From positions 1-5,855 of the forward strand of contig SLQC01000132.1 of NCBI GenBank assembly GCA_007131625.1: a DNA stretch of 5,855 nt, read 5' to 3'. The DNA comes from Balneolales bacterium. GTDB lineage: Bacteria; Bacteroidota; Rhodothermia; Balneolales; Natronogracilivirgulaceae. Numbering within the stretch: position 1 is the stretch's first letter; every line of letters begins with the position of its first letter. The position numbers and the translations under genes were made by a program. Below are positions 1 to 4,169 of this stretch, in pieces. The notes beneath the pieces were generated by a model. It had not been told where the DNA came from. It ran no database searches and saw only the letters and a program-made list of their open reading frames with translations.

Positions 1-1062
1 CAGCTCACCGCGCGGAGTCTCGGTCCGGCAGTAAATCTCGCCTGCCGGCGGACGAATTTTCTTCGGAATCGCTTCCTGTACATCACCTTCATCGGGCATC
101 CAATCAAGTGCCTGTTCGATGATCTTCAGGCTCTCTTCCATCTCGTGAACCCGAACCATGTAGCGGTCCCAACAGTCACCGACTGTCCCCTGCTCGCCCT
201 GCCCCACCGGGATGTCGAAATCAAATCGATCGTATATCGAGTAAGGATCGTCACGGCGCAGATCCCATCTCACACCCGACCCACGAAGACTGGGACCGGA
301 GACACCGTAGTTGATTGCGACTTTATCAGGCAGCACACCGATATTGGCAGTCCGTTCTACAAAAATTTTGTTATTGGAGAGCAGGTCGTTGAGTTCATTG
401 ATCTTCGGGCGGAAGGATCTTACGAACGCCGAGGTATCAGATTTAAAATCAGCAGGTACATCGTTCATGAGCCCGCCGACCCATATGTAATTGTAAAGCA
501 GCCGGGCGCCACTCGCTTTTTCGAAGATGTCAAGAATTTTTTCCCGTTCGATGAAACAATAAAGGAACGGGGTAAAAGCGCCAATGTCGAGTCCGAACGT
601 CCCGAGTGCCAGCAGGTGGCTCGCGACGCGCTGCAGTTCAGTCATGACCACCCGGATGTGCTCCACACGTTCATTGACCTGGATACCCATCAATCGTTCC
701 ATCGCGATCGCATAGCCCAGCTCGTTGCACATCGCAGCAACATAGTCCATGCGATCGACATACGGGATGACCTTCGTATAGTCGTTCATCGCTTCGCTGT
801 GCTTTTCGAAGCAGCGATGCAGATATCCGATGTGTGGTATCGCTTTGGTTACAATTTCGCCATCCAGTGTAAGCTCCATCCGCAATACACCGTGTGTAGA
901 GGGATGCTGCGGACCCATATTGATGACCATCTCCTGGGTTTTATACCCGTCACCGGTATCCACAGGATCAGTCAGGGTCACTTCAGGGTCTTTTTCTTTT
1001 GTTTTGACAGTCATGTTCGACGTTTTATCTGCGTAAAATTTTTCTGATTCAATAGGCCGCAT
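1..1062 (-). CDS. nuoD: NADH-quinone oxidoreductase subunit D, 3' end cut by window edge
   Basis: This is the 49-kDa-type subunit of complex I, a cytoplasmic peripheral-arm protein that forms the quinone-binding cavity together with NuoB. Translating the minus strand from 1062 gives 354 residues open to the window edge; the family usually runs to about 400-440, so the C-terminus is missing. Recognisable blocks are GPQHPSTHGVLR (residues 50-61), HIGYLHRCFEKHSE (77-90) and YVDRMDYVAA (101-110). By comparison with Thermus and bovine subunits, His57 and Tyr107 are the expected quinone headgroup contacts. The 49-kDa signature normally reads LHRG-x-EK; here the Gly is Cys84. The ATG at 1062-1060 follows the nuoC stop by 6 bases. 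A GGAG lies 12 bases upstream inside the nuoC end, a rather long spacing. Met17 (1014-1012) is an alternative start, because the first 40 or so residues are a charged, unconserved-looking leader. Identification is firm; the exact start is less so. Confidence 0.97.
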   Translation of the reverse strand, partial: MRPIESEKFYADKTSNMTVKTKEKDPEVTLTDPVDTGDGYKTQEMVINMGPQHPSTHGVLRMELTLDGEIVTKAIPHIGYLHRCFEKHSEAMNDYTKVIPYVDRMDYVAAMCNELGYAIAMERLMGIQVNERVEHIRVVMTELQRVASHLLALGTFGLDIGAFTPFLYCFIEREKILDIFEKASGARLLYNYIWVGGLMNDVPADFKSDTSAFVRSFRPKINELNDLLSNNKIFVERTANIGVLPDKVAINYGVSGPSLRGSGVRWDLRRDDPYSIYDRFDFDIPVGQGEQGTVGDCWDRYMVRVHEMEESLKIIEQALDWMPDEGDVQEAIPKKIRPPAGEIYCRTETPRGEL

Positions 1063-1068
1063 GGAGCA

Positions 1069-1554
1069 TCAATACTCCACCTTCATTCCTCGATACGTTT
1101 CCTGCACCTGATAATCCTTTCGGAGGGGATATCCCTCCCAGTCGTCGGGACACAAAATGCGCCGGAGGTCGGGATGTCCATCAAACCGGATTCCAAACAT
1201 ATCAAACGCCTCCCGTTCGTGCCAGTCTGCCGTCTTCCAGACCTGTTCTACCGATGAGACATGTGCATCGTCTTCCGGCAGTATTACTTTGAGGGTCAAT
1301 TTGTGCTTTTCGGTGGTGGATGCAAGGTGATAGGTGACGCCCAGGGAATTATCCTTGTCGTAGTGGACTCCGCTCAGGCACATCAGTGCATCAAAGTGCA
1401 ATTCCGGTTCATCACGCAGAAATTTTGCAATCTCCCGGATCATTTCCGGCGCCACGACGATCCACGGATCAATCTTTTCTTCGGGCTTCAGCTCAACAGC
1501 TTCGGAACCAAACCATTCCACCAATTTGTCATGCAGTTCTTCAGACGTTAGCAT
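1069..1554 (-). CDS. nuoC: NADH-quinone oxidoreductase subunit C (30-kDa subunit)
   Basis: This complex I peripheral-arm subunit packs against NuoD and NuoB and carries no cofactor of its own. The 161-residue product is in the normal range for a stand-alone NuoC, not the NuoCD fusion found in enterobacteria. The 30-kDa signature is clear at residues 112-134: HEREAFDMFGI, then HPDLRRIL. It is followed by the conserved PLRKDYQV at 143-150. The ATG at 1554 is chosen because the frame meets a stop about 25 bases upstream. No Shine-Dalgarno sequence precedes it; the leader is AT-rich. The stop lies 6 bases before nuoD, so the two are surely cotranscribed. The gene is separated from nuoB by an unusually long 172-base gap that a small open frame bridges, and that frame's stop lies just inside this gene (1550-1548). 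Confidence 0.97.
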   Translation of the reverse strand: MLTSEELHDKLVEWFGSEAVELKPEEKIDPWIVVAPEMIREIAKFLRDEPELHFDALMCLSGVHYDKDNSLGVTYHLASTTEKHKLTLKVILPEDDAHVSSVEQVWKTADWHEREAFDMFGIRFDGHPDLRRILCPDDWEGYPLRKDYQVQETYRGMKVEY

Positions 1555-1730
1555 GTTGTACAGATTATGTTGATTTGTTCAAAATTTCGTATTGGATCGC
1601 CGAACGGTTGCTGTCCGGATTTCCTCTGAAAAAACCGGATATCTGTCCAGGCACCGCCGGATTCCGAAGAAAACCGGTTTCGTTTTGACTGCTCACCGTT
1701 CATTATTTGGCTGAAACCCGACAGCTTCAC
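1548..1730 (-). CDS. small bridging open frame between nuoB and nuoC, doubtful
   Basis: A 60-residue frame starts at GTG 1730-1728, which overlaps the nuoB TGA (1729-1727) as GTGA, and ends at TAA 1550-1548, just inside nuoC. It therefore fills the nuoB-nuoC gap exactly, with overlaps at both ends, as expected for translational coupling. The predicted peptide is basic and polar (Ser, Arg, Gln and Asn rich), has no hydrophobic segment and ends in a Cys-rich IICTTC. I recognise no family. There is no Shine-Dalgarno sequence, and third-position composition is mixed, so coding bias does not support it. A frame of this length can arise by chance in bases of this composition. An internal ATG at codon 10 is another possible start. 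It could be a real short peptide, a leader that carries ribosomes to nuoC, or simply a stop-free spacer. Confidence 0.2.
   Translation of the reverse strand: MKLSGFSQIMNGEQSKRNRFSSESGGAWTDIRFFQRKSGQQPFGDPIRNFEQINIICTTC
1615..1677. repeat. four spaced CCGG motifs in the nuoB-nuoC gap
   Basis: CCGGAT occurs at 1615-1620, 1635-1640 and 1657-1662, followed by CCGG at 1674-1677 in the perfect 10-base palindrome AAACCGGTTT (1671-1680). The steps are 20, 22 and 17 bases, close to two helical turns. CTGTCC also occurs twice, at 1611 and 1643. The arrangement could be a short operator-like array or decayed repeat, but the motifs are short and the pattern may be chance. Confidence 0.3.
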
Positions 1731-2353
1731 GATCCCGACTCCTTTTTATGAGCATCCTGTTGCGGGAATTCGATCTGCGCCTTTTTGTGCTCTTCGGTCT
1801 GGTCGACGTTTTTAATCGACAGCTTCTCACCGCCCTTGTCCTCTATGACTATCGGTTTGTTCGGGTCGACTCCTTCTATCAGCGTTTCATCCATAATTTT
1901 TTTCTGCAGATGGAGAAAACCTTCCAGCAGTGCCTCGGGTCGGGGCGGACATCCCGGGACATACACATCCACCGGAACCACGCGATCCACCCCCTTCAGC
2001 ACATGATAGCCGTGTTCCCAGTAAGGTCCGCCACAATTGGAGCACGAACCCATGCTGATCACATAACGCGGTTCAGACATTTGCCGGTAAAGCCGCTGTA
2101 TACGGGTTGCCATTTTCAGTGTGACGGTTCCGGCGACAATCATCACATCCGCCTGTCGCGGTGACGATCGCGGGATGATCCCGAACCGGTCAAAATCATA
2201 GCGGGATGCAGCCGTAGCCATCATTTCAATCGCGCAGCACGCCAGTCCGAACTGCATGTACCAGAGGGATGATTTTCTGGCCCAGTTCAGTGCTTTCTCG
2301 AGCGATACGACGATGATATTGCTGTCGTGAAATTTTTTATCAAGAAGTCCCAT
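1727..2353 (-). CDS. nuoB: NADH-quinone oxidoreductase subunit B (PSST-type, N2 cluster)
   Basis: This is the complex I subunit that binds the terminal 4Fe-4S cluster N2, which hands electrons to quinone at the NuoB-NuoD interface. The 208-residue product has the adjacent cysteines Cys39-Cys40 in GLACCAIEMM, Cys104 in SMGSC and Cys135 in VPGCPPRP, which together are the complete N2 ligand set. The conserved block FGIIPRSSPRQADVMIVAGTV occupies roughly residues 57-77. After the core ends near residue 155 there is a charged, Lys/Glu/Gln-rich tail of about 50 residues, not needed for cluster binding as far as the family shows. The ATG at 2353 gives the usual short N-terminus before the conserved region. 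No Shine-Dalgarno sequence is visible. It follows nuoA after 86 bases and is followed by the long gap before nuoC. Confidence 0.98.
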   Translation of the reverse strand: MGLLDKKFHDSNIIVVSLEKALNWARKSSLWYMQFGLACCAIEMMATAASRYDFDRFGIIPRSSPRQADVMIVAGTVTLKMATRIQRLYRQMSEPRYVISMGSCSNCGGPYWEHGYHVLKGVDRVVPVDVYVPGCPPRPEALLEGFLHLQKKIMDETLIEGVDPNKPIVIEDKGGEKLSIKNVDQTEEHKKAQIEFPQQDAHKKESGS

Positions 2354-2439
2354 ATGTTCGAAGTATCAATACATTTAATCTATTCTGACGATATCGGGGT
2401 ACATTAATTGTACGGCGTTGTATTTATGCAATAATTCAA
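2354..2439. other. nuoA-nuoB spacer
   Basis: This 86-base AT-rich gap between nuoA and nuoB contains no ribosome-binding site just ahead of nuoB. It holds a dyad at 2399-2413, and a second dyad overlaps the nuoA stop at its other end. On the minus strand TTGCAT, 17 bases, then ATTAAT resembles a weak sigma-70 promoter (3 of 6 and 4 of 6 matches), which is not enough to call one. The gap is longer than typical within nuo operons, so an internal control point or RNA processing site is possible. Confidence 0.4.
2399..2413. repeat. dyad GTACA-N5-TGTAC upstream of nuoB
   Basis: The arms GTACA (2399-2403) and TGTAC (2409-2413) are perfect inverted repeats around the 5-base spacer TTAAT. It lies 46 bases upstream of the nuoB ATG. 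The shape resembles a small operator, or a weak RNA stem of 5 pairs. No regulator can be named from it, and arms this short occur by chance. Confidence 0.3.
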
Positions 2440-2444
2440 TTATT
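2430..2444. repeat. 15-base AT-only dyad spanning the nuoA stop codon
   Basis: AATAATT (2430-2436) and AATTATT (2438-2444) are perfect 7-base inverted repeats around one base, overlapping the nuoA TAA (2442-2440). With a minimal loop the RNA stem would be only about 6 A-U pairs, too weak and without a following T-run to act as an intrinsic terminator. Confidence 0.35.
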
Positions 2445-2979
2445 TAATGCCGGATTCGAATGGTGTATCGGTGTTGATGGGGTATGCGGCCGAACCGGCA
2501 GTTGTTGAAGAAGTAGCAGCTGTTGCTGATGTAGTAGCTGTTGCCACCTCAGCTGCTTCAGGCTTCCAGTCATGCGTAACCACACCTACACCATCTATAT
2601 ACCGGGGTACCTCCGGTTGCGGCTTGTCCCACTCCAGATCCCCTTTGCCCAGTTCGTACAGAAAGCCGACAAAAATAAGCGAAACAAAGACGATCATCGC
2701 CCAGAAAGCGTACCACCCCAGATCCTGATAAACGGTTGCCCATGGAAAGAGAAGCACCACTTCCACCTCGAAAATGAGAAACATCAGTGCAATAACATAG
2801 AAGCGGTTGTTGAACTGAATCCAGGCGCTACCAACCGGATCTTCTCCGCATTCGTACGTCATCAGTTTTTCTTCATCAGGTCGATTGGGGCGCAGCATCC
2901 AGGAAACCAGCAGCGTGATTCCAGCGAAAACAACGCCGTTGACTAGAAATAACAGTACATACCCGTAATCGGCAAGCAT
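2440..2979 (-). CDS. nuoA: NADH-quinone oxidoreductase subunit A (ND3-type membrane subunit)
   Basis: This small integral-membrane subunit of complex I lies at the junction of the membrane and peripheral arms, near the quinone channel. Three hydrophobic segments are visible at about residues 6-28, 61-82 and 89-110, the usual number for NuoA/ND3. The family loop motif YECGEDPVGSAW (42-53) sits between helices 1 and 2, followed by NNRFYVIALMFLIFEVEVVLLFPW (57-80) with the conserved acidic residues of helix 2. At 179 residues it is longer than the usual 115-150. The excess is a C-terminal tail that includes an Ala/Thr/Ser-rich low-complexity stretch at 142-165, partly encoded by an 18-base repeat. 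The ATG at 2979 gives the normal short N-terminus; there is no Shine-Dalgarno sequence. It is the first gene of the nuo cluster here. Confidence 0.97.
   Translation of the reverse strand: MLADYGYVLLFLVNGVVFAGITLLVSWMLRPNRPDEEKLMTYECGEDPVGSAWIQFNNRFYVIALMFLIFEVEVVLLFPWATVYQDLGWYAFWAMIVFVSLIFVGFLYELGKGDLEWDKPQPEVPRYIDGVGVVTHDWKPEAAEVATATTSATAATSSTTAGSAAYPINTDTPFESGIK
2513..2544. repeat. 18-base tandem repeat in the nuoA tail
   Basis: GTAGCAGCTGTTGC (2513-2526) recurs as GTAGTAGCTGTTGC (2531-2544) with one mismatch at a period of 18 bases, encoding the six-residue units ATATTS and ATAATS of the NuoA low-complexity tail. An in-frame period suggests that the tail grew by slippage or short tandem duplication. 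Confidence 0.6.
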
Positions 2980-3047
2980 AATTTGCTGTCTTTAGATGTA
3001 AGAATTAAAGTATGATAAGGCTAATTAACGAAAAAATCAGAGCAATG
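2980..3047. other. spacer ahead of nuoA
   Basis: This 68-base AT-rich gap lies between the dihydroorotate-dehydrogenase-like gene and nuoA. There is no stem followed by a T-run that would end transcription from upstream, and no clear -35/-10 pair or Bacteroidota-type -33/-7 pair. A nuo promoter could lie here, but read-through from the upstream gene is equally compatible. Confidence 0.35.
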
Positions 3048-4055
3048 TCAGCCCAAGTGATCCAATTTAAACCCCTGAAGAATTCGGATGTAATTAGCCC
3101 GTTCATATGTGGATGCATCGGCTACGGAAGCCGAGCTCATACAGCCTTTCATTTCCTCAACCGATTCATATTCATTCTCTTCCATCCAGTTGTTCATTTC
3201 TTCAATGATGGTGAACAGTTTGTCACACCCTTCCCGAAGAAGAGCAGAGGCCAGCATGGTCACATCCGCACCAACCATGATCATCTTGATCACATCTTCG
3301 GCCGAATGAATGCCGGTAGTAGCGGCCAGACTGCCTTTGATATGGGGACGAAGCATTGCGATCCAGCGCAGCGGCAGACGTTTTTCAAACGTGGTGCTTA
3401 GCTCCAGACTCGGCAGGACTTCCTTCGATTCCAAATCAATATCGGGTTGATAAAAGCGGTTGAACAGAACGAGCCCGTCGGCACCGGCTGCCTCCAGCCG
3501 CATTGCCATATTCGCGAAAGAGCTGAAAAAAGGACCGAGCTTGATAGAGACCGGAATTCCTACAGATTCCTTTACTGTTTTCAGGTCATCAATATACATC
3601 TGCTCGACCTGTTCCGAGGTGAGTTGTGGATCGGCTGCTATATAATAGACATTCAGCTCAAGTGCATCGGCACCGGCCTGCTGCATCTTTTGTGCATATT
3701 CCATCCATCCACCTTTCGAAACACCGTTAAGACTGGCGATAATGGGAATGTCGACCGCCTCTTTGAGCTTGCGAAGCTGCTCCAGATACTCCTCAGCTTT
3801 CAGATTATGATATACCTCCGGTTCTGGTAAATAGCTGAGCGCTTCAGCGTAGCTTTCAGCCGATACATTTAAAAAATGATCGAGTGCCTTGCTTTCGTTG
3901 ACGATCTGCTCCTCGAATAGCGAATACATCACTACTGCAGATGCGCCAACATCCTCCAGCTGTTTTACTCTGGTAACATCACTGCTCAAAGGTGATGCTG
4001 AAGGTACCAGGGGATTTTTTAATTTCAATCCCAAATAATCTGTTTGAAGATTCAT
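3048..4055 (-). CDS. dihydroorotate dehydrogenase-like FMN barrel protein, probably not a true PyrD
   Basis: The 335-residue product has the length and order of the class 1 dihydroorotate dehydrogenase fold, a cytoplasmic (beta/alpha)8 FMN barrel. Visible landmarks are the N-terminal strand YLGLKLKNPLVPSASPLS (7-24), SLNG (108-111), IKLGPFF (171-177) with Lys172 where the FMN-contacting lysine is expected, LVLFNR (195-200), and the C-terminal phosphate-binding region TTGIHSAEDVIKMIMVGAD (246-264). In true class 1 enzymes the substrate loop reads N-x-S-C-P-N, with the Cys as catalytic base. Here the same place reads NVYYIA (135-140), so the Cys is Tyr138 and the second Asn is Ala140. From memory this fits the CDD subgroup DHOD_like, described as keeping the FMN site but possibly inactive, whose genes are often found next to pyruvate:ferredoxin oxidoreductase, as here. 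Its reaction is unknown. The ATG at 4055 has an AT-rich leader and no Shine-Dalgarno sequence. Confidence 0.9.
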   Translation of the reverse strand: MNLQTDYLGLKLKNPLVPSASPLSSDVTRVKQLEDVGASAVVMYSLFEEQIVNESKALDHFLNVSAESYAEALSYLPEPEVYHNLKAEEYLEQLRKLKEAVDIPIIASLNGVSKGGWMEYAQKMQQAGADALELNVYYIAADPQLTSEQVEQMYIDDLKTVKESVGIPVSIKLGPFFSSFANMAMRLEAAGADGLVLFNRFYQPDIDLESKEVLPSLELSTTFEKRLPLRWIAMLRPHIKGSLAATTGIHSAEDVIKMIMVGADVTMLASALLREGCDKLFTIIEEMNNWMEENEYESVEEMKGCMSSASVADASTYERANYIRILQGFKLDHLG

Positions 4056-4169
4056 ATTAATAATTTTAAAGAGTAAAAATATTTTTCGTAATTAATGTAT
4101 AATAAATTGCTTATACGATCCCTCTGACAGCACCCTGATGATGCTTCTGAAACAGGCCAGCGACCGTTT
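4056..4169. other. spacer between the oxidoreductase and the DHOD-like gene
   Basis: This 114-base gap is strongly AT-rich over the half nearest the downstream gene and includes a perfect 12-base palindrome AAAAATATTTTT (4075-4086). Near the oxidoreductase stop, GAAAC (4149-4153) and GTTTC (4166-4170) could form a short stem with two further G-C pairs and a bulge. No T-run follows on the minus strand, so I do not call a terminator. TATA-like stretches are abundant, but no matched promoter pair is convincing. Confidence 0.4.

Noticed and set aside
145..1047. A 300-codon plus-strand open frame
   Set aside because: It is exactly antisense to nuoD, whose minus-strand translation shows all the conserved complex I motifs; the plus-strand peptide resembles no family.
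1555..1726. Insertion sequence remnant or miniature transposable element in the nuoB-nuoC gap
   Set aside because: No terminal inverted repeats, target-site duplication or transposase fragment can be seen; only short CCGG motifs recur.
2403..2440. Sigma-70-like promoter TTGCAT-N17-ATTAAT ahead of nuoB
   Set aside because: Only 3 of 6 and 4 of 6 consensus matches in AT-rich sequence, where such matches are common.
3048..4055. Annotation as pyrD (true dihydroorotate dehydrogenase)
   Set aside because: The catalytic Cys and one substrate Asn of the N-x-S-C-P-N loop are replaced (NVYYIA), so pyrimidine synthesis is not supported.
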